Origin: Numida meleagris | Lineage: Eukaryota > Chordata > Aves > Galliformes > Numididae | Direction of reading: 5' to 3' | Assembly (NCBI RefSeq): GCF_002078875.1 | Contig: NC_034414.1 | Location: 33,825,640-33,889,639 of the forward strand | DNA: 64,000 nucleotides | Program-made: the position numbers and the translations under genes | Part shown: positions 10,561 to 25,300 of the stretch, piece after piece | Numbering within the stretch: the stretch's first letter is position 1 | Layout: each line of letters begins with the position of its first letter | Notes under the pieces: model-generated | Told to the model about the DNA's origin: nothing | Databases searched by the model: none | The model's input: only the letters and a program-made list of their open reading frames with translations

Positions 10561-13500
10561 TAGTAAAGAGATTATTTCTGTGCGGTGACAGCTGTGCTAA
10601 GCCCGAGCTGCGTGACACAGCGTGGCATTTCTTACATAAATATTTAATGGAAATGCAAAGATGTTTCACTGCAGCCAGGGGTATTTCCGTTTGCAAATGT
10701 CAAAATATTCAGGTTGAAGCGTAAAAAGGGGTGCCAGGGTGCCGAGAGCATGAGGGTGGGAGGACTTGCCCGTGTGCTAGGAAAGCATTTTTACTCTGCT
10801 TGCTCTGTGCTGTTTAATCCGCTCATTACCTTTGAAAAAATTGGCAATGTAACCATAACTGCCGTGGTCAGCGCTAGAGGATCAGTTCTGTACAGAATTT
10901 AGCAACGTGCCTTTATTGCGTTAAACTATGTTGTGTGCTAAATTCATATTGCTGCATGTGTGTACGGAATGGCCGCTGACTAAGTTTCTTGTCCAACACA
11001 GGCTGAAAACCTGGCTATCTGTGGATGAAATCCAACTTCCATTCTGAGCTCCCAGGGAGACCCAGCCTTTGTGTTAGTAATCACTTATCACTAATGCTGC
11101 CCAAAACAATTTTTAGAGCTTAAAATAGAGATTTCATACATAATACATAGTACAGCACATTGTCTTATAAGTACTTATGAATTATGAGCCAGATATCTAA
11201 TATACTATTGGGTATTAAAGCATGGATATTTTAGCATCTGACCAGACTCCTGCCCAAAAGCATTCACAAATTAAAGACCCGATGCAGCATTGTAAATTGG
11301 AAACTTTCAATGGCTTCTCTGGGAATTGTGTCCCAGGAATGCAATATCTAGCCTCACAGTTGGATGGAACAGATGCAGCACATTCAGTAACAAGTTGATA
11401 GCATGTACAGTCAGAAAAAATATTGTATAAAAATGGAATGTTCATGATCATTTTATACCCTTTGTATCTAAGATACTCTGACTCATGGTTGCTTCATTTA
11501 CTGACTGAAATAAAATTTTTGGCTTCTGCTACCTTGGTGGTTGCTGACACAATTAAGGTACAGCAAGCTGAGGACTCTTTTGGCTCTTCCATTTTCTTTA
11601 CTAAGTTCCAGTTGAAGAATTTTAATTAGTATTTGAGCCAGAAAGAGAACAGCGTGCCTTGAAAATCTCAGGTCCAGTTTGAAGGGTCATCAGTCCTAAG
11701 CAGCTTCTTTTTTATTTGTAAACTGAGCAAATGGCTTACAGAAAAATTAGAAGACAAAAATAAAAAACATTGTCATTCAAGTGAGGCCACTTTTAGTCAA
11801 TTTCTACATTGGAACTGTAATTTATAACACTGCTCCCTTTATCTAACTGAATGTGCCCCATTCATCTGTAGCAACATTGAATCAAACAATTCTCTCTGTG
11901 GTTTTAAGACCACATCTGTTTTACTGTGCCCCCTGCACCAATTTTAATTATGTGGCAGATCTGATTGGATTCAGCACCTGCAAGTGTTCCCTTTGGGAAT
12001 TCCAATTAGCTTATAAAACATTTACTTGATTGCATTCTTTAAACAAAAGTATTGTTTCATCCTAACAACAGGAATATTAACATGTAGAATAAAAAAGAGT
12101 TTTAATGTGATAAACAGTGTGTGTTGTGTATGTGTCTTCCATTAGCTTAAAGGAAAATGGTAATCCTGAAACCTAATTTCTCCAGGCTCAGCAGATGTCT
12201 GTCCTGTGCTAGTCTGTTTCTTCACCAACAGCTGTCTCACAAGTGCCTCCCCTTGTCTCTACAGAATGTCTTTTGTTTAATAATTTCTTGATATGTTATC
12301 TCCTGCTCCCACTAAGACAAGCTTTTTAAAAATCTTTTTTGGTATAGTATATAAGTAGTCTCTTTATAGTTGAATAGGTTTTGAAGAATTTAGCTGAAGC
12401 TATAGAACTAGCCTCTCAGCTAGTTTCTTAGTAGCGTTTCTACTCAACTAAGCAAATAGCTGCATATAATTAACATTTTCAGTTATAATTAACAGTTGCA
12501 AAAACAATTTAATATTAGCAAAATTGTCTGTTATTACAGATATGCTTCAGGATATGCTTCTGAAAGCACTGTCTGTGAAAGCCAGTAACCTGTCTGGAAC
12601 TGGGATCTTGAGGTCTTGGGGCGTATGGCAGAAAGCACAGCCCTCTAGCGGCAGAGGTCGCGGGTAGTTTTTGCAAGCTGTGATTTTATCACGGGTGAGG
12701 GGTAATGAAATAGTTCTTAGCAAAAAAAATGCAAACTACCCGGGACACTACCTTTTGGTGCTATCAGCCTCCTGTGTTTTTCATGGTCTGAAGTACCAGT
12801 GGAAATAGTGGGGTCTTGTTGTACAGCTTTGTTCCCACTCTCCCATGATTTCTGTGGAGGAAGGACCAATGGAAAAATTTTAAAAGGTCTGTTATCAGCA
12901 GAATTTCCCTTTTTTCTCTAATCTGCTTCTCTGGTATTCTTTTTCAGCTGGTTCCAGACTGGCACATCTACCCAGTTGTTCTTCAAGCTGTTCTGAGATC
13001 TCGATTCCTTTTCCTGATTCTTTCAGTTATCTCCTACCATTTAATATATTCTGTAACTTCAGAAAGAATTAGTTCAGTGATAGTATGGAATACAAGTTCA
13101 ATTTGCCAGCCTTATTTCTAAGAACACTCTTGTCTGTTGGAGGTGTGAATGGTCTCTCTCACAGGTATGAGAGCTGTCCCTAGAAATGACAGGGATTAGG
13201 AAGAGGCATAAAGCAAAGTAATGAAATATATATGTTAAGACACAGAAGTCCACAGGGTAGCTTTACCTCAGTTACCTGAGTAAACACCTCCTAACCTGAT
13301 AAGGTTCACTGAGAATCAAAATATATGAATCAAATTAATTAATGTCAGCAGTATTAGGGCCTGTTTCATGTTTTAGTGGTTCAGCGACTACCTTTGGAAC
13401 CAGACTCAACTCTGTTTCTTTTAGAGGTGATGGATATCTAGAGAATTTTCCCAAAAAAGACATCTCCATGGTGATCTTGCTGTACAGTAAGACCTTTTAT

Positions 13501-16500
13501 TTCTCAGAATGAAAGAAACTGAAGACTTGATATCAACTGCTTTTCGAGAGTTGTATTTTTCTTTCCTGTTTACTAATTTATTTTTCAAATACTGAAATAA
13601 ATAAATAAGAGATTAAAACAGATACAAGGCAGGAGTAATTCAACTGTAATAAAATAATGTTGTAACATAGTAGGTGAGAAATAACGGTAGTTTACGTCAG
13701 TTTACAGTGGCACTGACTGCATACATATTAACACTGTATTACAAAAGAACGTCAGTGAAGCAGCACAGCCAGCTAACACTCCAGATTCTTAAGGATGTAC
13801 TCATCTAAGTGCTGTACAGTGAATAGGATACTGTTAAGCAAATCAGTATACCTGTTTTTAATCTCTGATGTTAGAACTGATATTGCAGTATCACTATTTT
13901 ATGCCTCATTTTACCCACCCTCCACTAACTGTCTTACTTATTTGAAATTTTGACATTTCAGAGTAAATAAAGGTGAAAAAGAAACATTAACAGAAAAGTC
14001 AGTTTCTTGGATCTGGTTGTGAAGCCTGGTCCTCTGCAATACTTCCTGTGAACTGAAAGAAGTGAAATAATTTGGTAACCCTTACGTAGTTGTAAGGGCG
14101 TTTCTTCTGAAGCTCTATCATGTTCTCAAAGATACTAATGCAGTAGTATCTTTGTTGTTCACATGAATTAAAACTAGTGAATACAGGTCATAACTTCAAA
14201 TATGGTCTCATTACCCAGGACCATAGGATTTTTTGAAGCCTTGAATTTTGCTATAGTTCTTTTGACAGAGAGAGTTATTTTAGAGGAAAAGATTAGAAAT
14301 CTTGCTGAAAAAAGAATGGAAAGGGAGGAAGTAAACGTTCCACAGAAGACAAAGTAGAAACAAGAATGATACAATGGAAACAAAAGTACTGATTTTTCTG
14401 TTCTAACTATGACTAGAAAAATTTGGGTTGTGACCATCATTTTGCTCACTTCAAAAATGTATACTACTTCTGACCATTAAAGGTATGTGCTAGTAAAATT
14501 ATACTAGCAAACTCTTCTATGTTAACGACCAACAAATATACATTCTTATCAGTGTAATTTGTAATCAACTTTCCAAATCATAAGCTATTCTGGCAAAAGA
14601 AATCTTTTTTATGAGTAGATTATTAGCATAGCAGAAGGATTTTTTGCCAATAGAAAGGTAATTAAAGTCACATCTGTAAGATCATTGCAATAGCAAAATT
14701 TCCTAATAGAGATTTGGAGATCTTTAATAATATTTTTAAAGTCTTACTTAATATATAAAAATGCATATGCTACTTGACTACAAATTAATTTTCAGCACAG
14801 AGAGATTTTAGGCAGTTTTTATTACCTTCAAGAATACAAGGCTATACTAGGAACTTCAGCTGATTCTTCCCTGCAGTTTAGCCAATGCCTTAGAATTTGT
14901 TCTTAAGAAATTATTTTGCTACACCTATGTAAGTTAATTATTCCAGTGCTTTATAACTTTGCTTGAAAATAATTATTTTAAAATAATCGTAGATTGGAAA
15001 TTCTAGTAGGGGAGGGTAAAGACATAAAACTTACTGTTAGGATAAATTGGCCAGAGTGATTTAGCACATAATCTCACTTTTTGCCATAAAAACATACATC
15101 TGTGTGTCAGAGGCACACAAGGGCTATCTGGTCTGAGTAAAATGTAGGGATTAGACATAATGCTGCCTATTTGAGACAAAGTGTGTTCCTTAGTGCAGTG
15201 AGGTTAGAACAGATAGTCTATCAGTAGTACAAATTTATCTAAATTATTGAGTTACCATTTTGAGACAAAAGGAGGTAGTGGCAAATTATGAATTACTTTG
15301 GGGTTTATTCATCTTACCTATCTGTTGCAAAATATAAATGATTTTGATTTATAATTCACAAAGACCAATATAGTGAAATTTGTATGTATGTTTGTAAGTG
15401 GATGCATGACTTTAAATCCAAGAAACATAGAACAACTGATATGCTGTAAAAAAAATGTATGTCTATCTACCTGGCTGAATTAATGCTACATTTCTATTTA
15501 TTTCAATGGATGACAGCACCGTTGCTTCAGTGCTGCAGTTTTAAGCTACCAAATCTCATCCAAGCTTACTATAAATCAATGGAAGTCTTTATTGCAGCCC
15601 TGATCAATTTTTTTTTTGTGTATGTGAGCTCTTAAACGTTTTTCAGATAAGCTGTATATTGTTGTAAATGTTCCACATACATATATTATTTGTAGAAATG
15701 TTTTTCTTTTTTCTTTTTTTTTCCTTGAAAATCCTCCAGGCTGACAGTAGAAATCCATTGACCTACTGGATGCAAACAGTTGACTTCAAGGGGCTGTAAG
15801 TCATTTAATATGAAATACTTGGGGGAAAAATAAGTAGAGAAAGGAAAGGAATTATATAAAAGATACTAAGATGAACTGTAAGGCTTTGATGCCATAAGAG
15901 AAAGTATCTTTATATTCTAGTGATGGGCAATTCAAATTAGTTTTGCATAGATATATTTATATGGTTAGATAGATATGAAGTGTTCAGGAATATATAATTT
16001 ATCATTTCTAATAAATTATATATAAACAAAACAACAGAAAAGAAATTAAAATTTGGCAGGTACAGAAATGAAAACTAAAGACATGCATTCCAATAATTTA
16101 AAATTCAAGTTAAGGTGAAAATCTTTACTTAGCTATTATGTATATTGATCAGAAGAAGATGCAAGCATGATGTTATAGAAAGTTGTATGTAATATATTTA
16201 TATGTACATACATTTTTAAAAAAAAAGCCTGATTGTTTTTCCTCTCAATTTTCTATGGAGTATTTTTTGTCTTGTATTTCAGCCAAGTAGGAAGATTTCT
16301 TATTTCAAAACTTCTAAATATTTGTTTTCTTCTTTTTATTTGTATTTTAATTTAGAGGTTTAAGTGGTTTCAACTGGAACAGAGAAATTCATACGCTGAA
16401 ATATTAAAAATAAAATTACTGCAGAAATGTTTTATTGTAAGTGAAATGAATGTCCGTAAAAAGTACAAATGAGAAAACACAGAAATAGGATCATTGTTCA

Positions 16501-17117
16501 TGTTAACAACAGTGCTTATAGATTCATCATGGCTAACAACAAAGGTATTTATAAGTGGACCTCCTGCTTCTGTCACATGCTGTCATTGCTTTGGATTGAC
16601 TGCTGTTAGATCACTGTAATCCCGAGCCCTGGGATCTTGTCCTACATGTTTACCCCACTTGGTATGCCTGTTTGTAAGTATTTAAAATGGAAATGAACTC
16701 TAATCTTTGTATGTGTTAATAATAAAGGATTTTAATCCCTTAAAACCCGTATTTATGATTTTTATATAGTTTATAAGAATAAGTGTCCAATCTGATAGCT
16801 TACATTTGCCAGTTTTGCCAGTTAAGGCTGGTTACTGCCTAGAATTTTTTACCTTGTTAGGATGTCATGGCAATAAAATTAAGGAAGATGTTCATGAATG
16901 AAGAGAAGCATAGAATAACAGCACACACCAGGCATATTTGTAATAGAAAATGTTGACAGCTTTCATAACTGTACTTCACTTATAATATAGAAAACACAAC
17001 AATATTTCATGCTATAGAGAGGTGATGACAGATGCACTACAACTACTACTCACTTGTGTGTTTACATTGAGATGTTAAAAAGTCCATTAATCCCATCCCA
17101 CCTCAAAGGTAATTGTT
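10561..17117. other. Upstream non-coding region, no recognised repeat
   Basis: AT-rich sequence immediately upstream of the NOVA1 CpG island. I recognise no gene, RNA gene or transposon here. The stretch around 11820-12015 has balanced composition and homeobox-like AATTA motifs and is listed separately as a conserved-element candidate. Confidence 0.6.
11820..12015. promoter_or_regulatory. Candidate conserved non-coding element (weak)
   Basis: This segment is less AT-rich and more complex than its surroundings. It contains CAATTTTAATTA- and CCAATTAGC-type homeodomain-like motifs and a CACCTG E-box-like motif, and no repeat signature. It lies about 2.6 kb upstream of NOVA1 exon 1. The call rests on composition and motif impression only; conservation cannot be tested here. 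Confidence 0.25.
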
Positions 17118-18385
17118 AGAATCGTAGAATGATTTGAGTGGAAAGGGACCTTAAGGATGATATAGATCCAACTCCTCTGCCATAGGCAGGGACACCTTCC
17201 ACTAGATCAGGCAACCAAAGCCCTATCCAACCTGGTCATGAAGATTTCCAGGGATGAGGCATCCACTACATCGCTGGGCAGTCTGTTCCAAGGCCTCACC
17301 ACCCTTGTAATAAACAATTTCTTCCCAAGGTCTAATCTAAATCTACCCTGTTTTATTTCAAAGCCATTATCCCTTGTCTTTTCACTCCTCGATAAAGGGA
17401 TCTCCCTGTCTTTCCTGTTGGCCTCTTTAAGGACTGGAAGGCCATCAAAAGGACTCCATTAGCCTTCTCTAATCTAAACAACTCCAACTCTCTTAGCCTG
17501 TTTTCGTAGAAATGCGACAGCCTTCTGATCATCTTCTGAGTCTTCTGCACTCATTTTAATAGACCAGGGCCCCAGAGCTGAATGCCATAGTTCAAGTGGG
17601 GTCTCACAAAAGGGCAGCAGAGGGGAAGAATGACCTCCATTGACCTGCTGGTCACTATTCATTTGACGTAGCCCAGGAAGCAATTGGCTTTCTGAGCTGC
17701 AAGCATGCACTGCCTACTCATTTTGAATTTTTCATCCAACACCAGTAAGTCCTTCTCCACAGGGCTGCTCTCAATCCACTCATCACTCAGCCTTTATATA
17801 TGCTTGGGATTGCGCTGATCCAGGTGCAGCACCTTGCACTTGGCCTTGTTGAACTTCATGAGGTTAGCACAGGCTCAGTTCTCAAGCCTCTTAAGGTCCT
17901 CCTAGGTGGCCTCACTTCCCTCCAGTGTGTCAGCCACACCAAATCACTCTCTGCAAACTTGCTGAGGGTGTACTCCATCCTGCTGTCCATGTCACTGGCA
18001 GAGATGTTAAATAATCCTGATCCTAATACCAACCCTTGAAGGACCGAACAGATATATTGCTGGTCTCCACAAAGATATCAATCCATTGGCTGTAACTCTT
18101 TGAGTGGGACCCTATCCACCAAGTGGACTACCTGTTAAATCCATGTCTTTACAATTTGGAGACAAGGATGTTATGTGGGACAGTGTGAAATACTTTGCAC
18201 AAGTCAAGTCCCGGTAGATGATATCGGTTGCTCTTCCCTTATCCACTAGCGCTGTAACTCTGTCAAATAAGGCCACCAAATTTGTCAGACATTATTTGCC
18301 TTTAATGAAGCTATGTTGGCACACTCTCCATTATCCAGGTGCCTTAGCATAGTTTTCAGGATCTGCATGTATTTCCTGCCTACTT
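17118..18385 (-). mobile_element. CR1 LINE, 5'-truncated, minus strand
   Basis: The left end carries the CR1 3' tail in reverse (GAATCGTAGAATGATTTG, then an AAGGGACCTTAAGGATGAT motif). Moving right come the reverse-transcriptase C-terminal region and, near 18150-18330, the part encoding the CR1 region just before the catalytic centre. The frame is broken by stops and indels, so this is a dead copy. The 5' end is lost near 18385, in the reverse-transcriptase domain. Typical 5'-truncated LINE insertion. Confidence 0.9.
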
Positions 18386-20409
18386 AACTGTTCAGTCTAA
18401 AAAATATTTTTTTTCCAATGAATTGATTGTGCTTTTTGACTATTTAATATTTTAGAAAGGTGTAACAACTGGTAGTACTATTGCTTAACAATTATGTGTG
18501 TTAAGGAAAACATACATAACATGATGATGCTTGAAAATGAGTACATTGAAGCTTTATCAAATGTTAGTATCTAACTATACTAGTAATAGCGTAAGCAGTA
18601 AACGCAGTTACTGAAGCCAAATTCAAAGAAACTATTTTGTATCAGAGTTGGAAATATTTGGTTTAGTTATGCAAATCCTCACTCACTTTATACATATATG
18701 TTACTATATTCAACACCTTTTTTCCCAAAACAATCAGAACACTGAAATGTTTTCTTCTGCTTTTCCACAATTTTTTATACAGAAGATTTCTGTACTTAAA
18801 GATTTTCTACTAAAATATAATTTTGATGGTTTTAGGAAATACTGATACCTCAAATCCTTGTATATATCTTGTACGAATGGAAAGATTATTGTAATTATCT
18901 TTTGACTGCATGGGTGTATCATTCATTATTACATCATTATACTGTGGAGGAACTGGGTTGTTCTATGTCCAAAGATTATACATCACTTAAAAATCGTTAA
19001 GAGGAATTTTTCTCTTCAGTACAGTTATTACTTTAATGAAAGAAAACTGTCAGCTTTCCAGGAAAGTTTTCGCTGTGTTTCTTTAGAACCTCTAAGATTT
19101 TGTAGGAAAATGTGTCATATAATCAAACAGAAATGCTTGGAATTATAGATTCTGCAACATGTATTATATTCTATGGAAGTCCCTTATGAAAAAGAATTAA
19201 CGATTCTCATAGTATTCAGTGTCATCTTAATAAAACACGCGATGACAGCAGGCATTAGTTGAATTGAAGTTTGAATTATGTTTTATTGTGATAGTTTTCG
19301 GTGTTCAGTTTAATGAAATAGCATTCTTTGTGAATCTTGACATTTGAAAACAAAGCTGAAGATTGTAATTATTTTATGAAATTAAACAATTCTCCTTTGT
19401 ATAGTGAATTACACTAAGTTTTCTTAAACAGATCTTAAATGATTGGAATTGCATTTTAATTTGCAAAGCCTTTATAATAAAAGAAAAATGATTACCTATT
19501 ATAAAACAAGTGTATATATATCCATGTACATACATGCATATGTGAACAGAAATAAAGCACATGCTCCTTAATGATGTACGCATATGATACGTTTTGTGTG
19601 CTTATATATGTATGTTTATCCATGTATCCATATGCAAAATCATGCAGCAATGTTGAGCCCTCTAGTGGTAAGAAACTTCTCAGTTAAGAAGGCTTTCCTC
19701 AGATTGTAAGTATATACTCTTAAATGACAGGTGTCCAAACTCAACAACACTATTATGCCATCACAGATGTTCAGAATGACAGGATGGGCCTGTATTTATT
19801 TGAAAATACAGCTCTTCTAAAAGAAGAGTATTTATGATGCACTAATGATAGTTTGTAATATCTGTTTCAGAAAAAACACAACAACAACACATGAATACTG
19901 TCAAACTGATACTGTTAAATACTGTCAAACAAGCATCTTCACTCTCAACATCAAATTATATACTTCCACAGGTAAGTGGAACTAAACAGTACTAAACAGT
20001 AGAGAAGTCTGCATTTTAAATTGAAATGATCGTTTAACTAATTTGGCCTTACCATGCCAAAATAAAAGATTTTATTCTGCAGTGGCCATGAGCAGTGTTT
20101 ATTTCGACCAGATTATTTTAATTGTGTCATTTCTGCATACTACATACTAATTACCATTTTTCTAATAGCTTTTGGGCTCATTTAACTTTAGATGTTAAAA
20201 ATTGTAGAAGGATCTAAAGAAATATAGAATCTTAATTCCTAATGATTTTAGTAATGTGGAGGCTTTTGAGCCACTCAGATTCTTTTAAATGATTATTACG
20301 TGTAACTTTTTAAGAATATTGCAGCCTTCTTTCTCCCTACAATGCATCTATTTGGTGTCCTTTGTTAAGATATAAACATCTTATAACACTTAATATATAT
20401 TTAACATAC
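18386..20409. other. Non-coding, nothing recognised
   Basis: AT-rich sequence between a CR1 copy and a solo LTR. The open frames are short and unconvincing. A small local repetition of an ACTGTCAAAC-type motif occurs around 19895-19935. Confidence 0.6.
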
Positions 20410-20939
20410 TGTCAATGGTTTACGGGCGTTAGGCCCGATTCCGTGACAAAGGGGACGGGGGACCCACGGGCCCACGTCCCGGGAAAAAGGGAAAGGGGAA
20501 AAGGGTAGGGAGATGGCCCTGAGAGCAAAGAACAGCGGCAACAATCTGAGGAGAAACAAACTAATTTACTAAATAAGATATCGGAATGCAAAACAACACA
20601 CTATAATACAATATAATTACAATTTAAGCTGATAAATCCAATACAGAGAGAGAGAGAATGTCCCAAAATCAAGGTAGGCCTTACTCTACTACCGACGATA
20701 AGACGGCTGGAGAGCGAGGTGCTGCCAAGACGAGAGACGGCGGAAAAAGGGACGAGGTCTCGTGATCTGCAAGTTTTTATACTGCGAGCTTTTGTCTTTT
20801 CCCTCCGGCTGGAAATGGGAACATAGGAGCAAAGTACCGTGGGGACTGTAGTAGTCCTTCTCTTCTGAGAACCAGGTATATCCACTACATGATGTTATGA
20901 TGTGGAATACCAATAACCGAAAATCACAAAACCATGACA
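20410..20939 (-). mobile_element. Solo LTR, family A, copy 1 (TSD CATAC)
   Basis: This 530-bp LTR begins TGTCAATGG and ends CATGACA on the plus strand. It is flanked by the 5-bp duplication CATAC (20405-20409 and 20940-20944). The sense orientation is minus, because the reverse complement has a TATAAAAA box at 20775-20782. No gag, pol or env sequence adjoins it, so it is a solo LTR left by recombination. The 5-bp duplication fits ERVL-type or similar avian endogenous retroviruses; I cannot name the family with certainty. It is very similar to the copies at 29191 and 57436. Confidence 0.92.
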
Positions 20940-22180
20940 CATACAAACAACAACATCAGCTGTACAAATAAGGAACTGTAGTGTAGAGGGGCTGGATCTG
21001 CAAGTGGATTTTTTCTTCTAATCTAGTATGTAATGAGTGAACTTTAAGAATGTGAACTTTGACATTCAAATTGTGCTTACAAGCAAAAAATTCTGCAACA
21101 TTGCTAATGCATATAAAGAGTTAGATACTTGTTAGAAGTTCATATAGTACTTCAGTTTTTGCTTTGGAAATGATTTAGTCCATTCAAGAAAAGCCAAAGC
21201 CCTGCAAGGAAAAGATAACTGGACATTCTCCTACGTATGGTCCCCAAATCAAACAGATGTGCTTGGCTCATGCTAAGCACATAGGGTCCAGGTTTGTCTG
21301 CATATTTATGAAGCAAGTGCTCACTTCTATGTCAAATACAATTCGCTCATTGAATAAAGCGCATGTCTAATTCAAAAGGGAAAGCTGGAGTTTCAGACTT
21401 TGTTACAAAGTTTGTCTGCATATCATACATGAAAGTGCAGCTGGATAAAAGAATAAAATATTTCTAGAGCAGTGATAATACTACAAGGCTGCCTTCTTTC
21501 TAACCAGTGGTCACAATGCTGGTCTACCTGAAGGAACCAGTGCGTGCTCTCCTGGTAAATCCTAATGTTTTTTGTGTGAAAGCAACTCATTTTCACTAGA
21601 ACAAATAGAGATTACCTCTAGCCTCACTGGTAGTATGATAGTTGGGTACTAGCAGGGGACAAGAGATTGTGGGGATTTTTCATTGATTCTATTGATTATT
21701 TCAGTAAAATGAATTTTGGTAGAAGGTAAAGATTTCATATTTGTCAGTAAGATGAAAAAAAACCCTTTTACCTACATACTGGGAAAATACTATAATTCCT
21801 ACTGGAATTGGGATGGAAGCAACAGAAACACAGCAAACCTTCAAGAATAGAGATGTTAGTTTATAAAAAGAAACAACTTAATTCCCTTACTATAAGAGCC
21901 CATAACTGTAAAACAGCTACAAACAGAAACTTCTCCTAAAAGTAGGAGAAAGAAAAACCTGAATCTCGGACAGACTGAATTTTAGACAACTTCATAGGGT
22001 GCTAAAATACCAGTTTTTGATTCAAAAGTATCACTGAATGGCATCCTGATAAAAAAAAAAAATTGTAGACTACTAGTGTGAAGTCATCAAGTCAAGTTGT
22101 ACACTCAGGCTTCTTTCTCCTTTGCACTTGATGTTACTGTCATTCCCTCTGCATCTTGCACGTATAGGTTGCATCATATG
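20940..22180. other. Non-coding, nothing recognised
   Basis: AT-rich sequence between the family A LTR and a short CR1 piece. No gene or repeat was identified. Confidence 0.6.
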
Positions 22181-22308
22181 ATCATAGAATCATGGAAGCA
22201 GAATCATGGAATGGCTTGAGTTGGAGAGGACCTTAAAGATCACCTAGTTCCATCCCCACTGCTGTAGGCAGGGTTGCCAGCCACTGGATCAGGCTGCCCA
22301 TAGCCCCT
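22181..22308 (-). mobile_element. CR1 LINE 3' end, minus strand
   Basis: The reverse-strand CR1 terminus (ATCATAGAATCATGGAAG with a duplicated tail unit) is followed by the GGACCTTAAAGATCACCTAG and CTGGATCAGGCTGCCCA blocks typical of CR1 3' UTRs. Only about 130 bp remain. Confidence 0.85.
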
Positions 22309-25300
22309 AGGTGAACTGTATCTATGATCAGTGAACGAAAGTGAAAACCCCAATGTGTCCTGCAAAGCAAGTTGGGAAGAAATTTTGCAAACCAAAACTA
22401 ACAAAATGAATTTCAGTTCTTTCTCATGGTGTGTGTGGCACTTTCTGTATCCATCATCAATTCCTCTACTAGAGCAGAGGGAAAAAATCTAGAATCGATA
22501 ACTGCAATATATCTTCCAGAATTGCCTTTTAATTCCCAGTAATTAGATTGTGTTCCATTTCTGATAATAAAATCATACATGTATGCTGTCAGATGTATTT
22601 CTACTTCCCTTCAATATACTAGATAAATTTTGTTATTTACATTTTGTAACATAATGCAAGATTCTCCTTTAATATTAATTCAAAACTTTTGTTAGTCCTC
22701 TTTTCACAGAAGCACAGAAAACTCAGGTTGAGAATATAATCTATGATAATACTTAAAATCAGATTCTGCCATCCTATATGTATAAACTGTGTTTTTTAGT
22801 CTGAAACACGCTCCTTTTTGTCTGGCTGCATTAAATCAAATTTTCTGGATTCAACCCATTTATGTCTCTTGATTTAAATTACCATACTAGTAATCCATCC
22901 CTTAGTTATTAAGAGTCTGCTAATCATTAGATCGTTATCAAACTGTGTGCAATGTTCACTGATAAAGTTAGACACTTTTCAATAACTTTCATACACTTCT
23001 CCCTTCCTACCATTTCTCATTCAAAGTGGAGATGAGGATTATTATGTAACAAATTTAACAAGTTAAAATAACTTGCCCCTTTCAAATTGTATTTTGCATA
23101 CAATTTATGCATAACCTTTTGCTTGTTCATCCCCTACAGGGATCCAGCGACCAGACTCAAAAGACTGTAAAATATGTATAGAAAGAGGTTTCTACTGTAG
23201 CAAGAAAGAAATCCCAAAAGACGATGGGGAAAAAATAAATAAAACAATCTTGCTGATTGATCTTTTTCTGACAAAAGAAAACACACTTCTAGCTCATAGC
23301 TGTGAATTTCATGAGCTATAGTGTTTGAATAATAAATAAAGCACCCTTCACTACACAGATTGAATTAATTCCAAGTGTTATGTATTGATATAAGGACTTC
23401 TGATCACCATGCCCATACTCAGTCAAAATTAAAAACAAACAAACAAACAAACAGAAAAAGGTCTCAGAAAGGCAACCCAGTAAGTAGCAATTATATTTGT
23501 AATCTAGTTCGTTGCTAGCAGAGTTCCAGGGTAACAAAACCATTCTTGTATCTGAAATGAACGTCATGCTAGCTAATTTGTTATTTTGTGTTATATTCTT
23601 TTCTGGATAATAGGACAACATTTTCAAATCTCAGTGTTTCCCAGTTTTCCAAGATAGGTTAAAAATTTGCAATGAATCACTGGTTTCTTTGAGACTTCTG
23701 AGCATAAATTACTGAGCTAGTTCATTTGAAAGATTCTTTATTGGGAGTAAATGTTGCCTTATCAGCGCTTTACTTCAGATAGAAAATGTGTTTCTAGCAA
23801 CATTTGAATGGTTTGGCCCTAAACTAGCAATTGTATCAGCTTCTCTCACTCTAGATGAACTTACAACTTTTCTGAGAAAGATACACCATGCTGTACAACT
23901 CTTCTTTTTCCTAGTAGATATTTGTGAGTATATTATAGCTCAGAGGAAATAAAAGCATCCATCAACTTGTGTATGTGCTTTCTTTCTTAAATATAGCTTT
24001 TTGTAGGAGTCTTTCTCACTTCCTCCAGTTTGTGTCCATTAGGACTTTCCTTTCCACCTGCACTTGGTAAGAAGTCAGAATCCCTCTTCTAAAAGTTACA
24101 TTATTTCTCATTTCTACAGTTTTGTCTTAGATAATGCAGAAATATGCAATGAAAAATCATATTCTGTATTGTAAGTTCTTTTTTTGCAGTGCTGAAGGCT
24201 TGTTATAAACTGTGACTTCATTAGAAAATGAAAGACTTGATGTATTCAGGACAATGTCCTTCACAATAAAAGGAGAGAAAATGAAGGAGTAGAGAAGCTA
24301 CTTTACTCTTTGGAAGTGCTGTCCAGGGAGTTAAAACTGGAAGATCTAATATTTTAGAGTTATACTTTGGCAGGAAGACATCTGTAGTGTGTGATATTTC
24401 AAAATCTGGAAAACATTTATTGATGATATTAAATATTTTAGAGACTCCTTCTGTTGACGGTGTTTTGTTGATACTTTTCAATGTTGTTGAATGCTTTTCT
24501 TGGCATCTGTAAATTCGAGAAGTATTTCTGCTGTCAAGAGCAGAATTACAATGCTAATGCTATGTGGCTCCATTACTTTTTTTTTTTCCAGAATAGATTC
24601 AAAAACAGCAGACCACTTTCAAGCAACCAGACTTATTTTTCCAGAAAGTACACAATTTCATAAATGGGATTTTATAATCTTTACAAATATTTCTTTTTAG
24701 TCTTCCTGAAATATGCCACAGATTTGAACTTGAACCAAGTGGCTCTGCTTGCTATAATCTATGATTCTCCAAGAATCAACCAACTAAACAGGAATTTAAA
24801 AGGAAAAGCTAAGAATTCTGGTGACTAAGTTGGGGAACTTGGACGAGAAATGTGATTATATGGGGTAAGAAATGTGAAATTGAATAATATGAAAAAAGAA
24901 TAACAGTGTAAGAGTGGTGTATGATTAGAAAGTGAAAGATGAAAAATGGGATGTGTTAGCAAAAAGACTGATGTCAGCTGACCTGCAAAATTCTGAATTC
25001 AGCAGAGATTCAGTAAGCTGAACAAGGAAGAGCTAAGTTGAACAAGTTCAAGAGTTGAACTCTTTCCCAGCAGGAAAGAGCAGGGAGAGAAAAAAGTGGT
25101 AATGTTACGTAAGCTTGAATAGAGAAAATTATAAGTCTTTATAAAAGGATTTAATTAAGGAGATCTGGTCTGAAGACCAGAAAAAGCACAAAAGTGAGCA
25201 TGGAGTAAAAATTTAAGTCCACATATAAAATTAAAAAGCTAGAAGTTTTTGTTTCAGTGCTGTTTAAAATCACACAGTTTGTTTTTGTGTCTTCAAGTTT

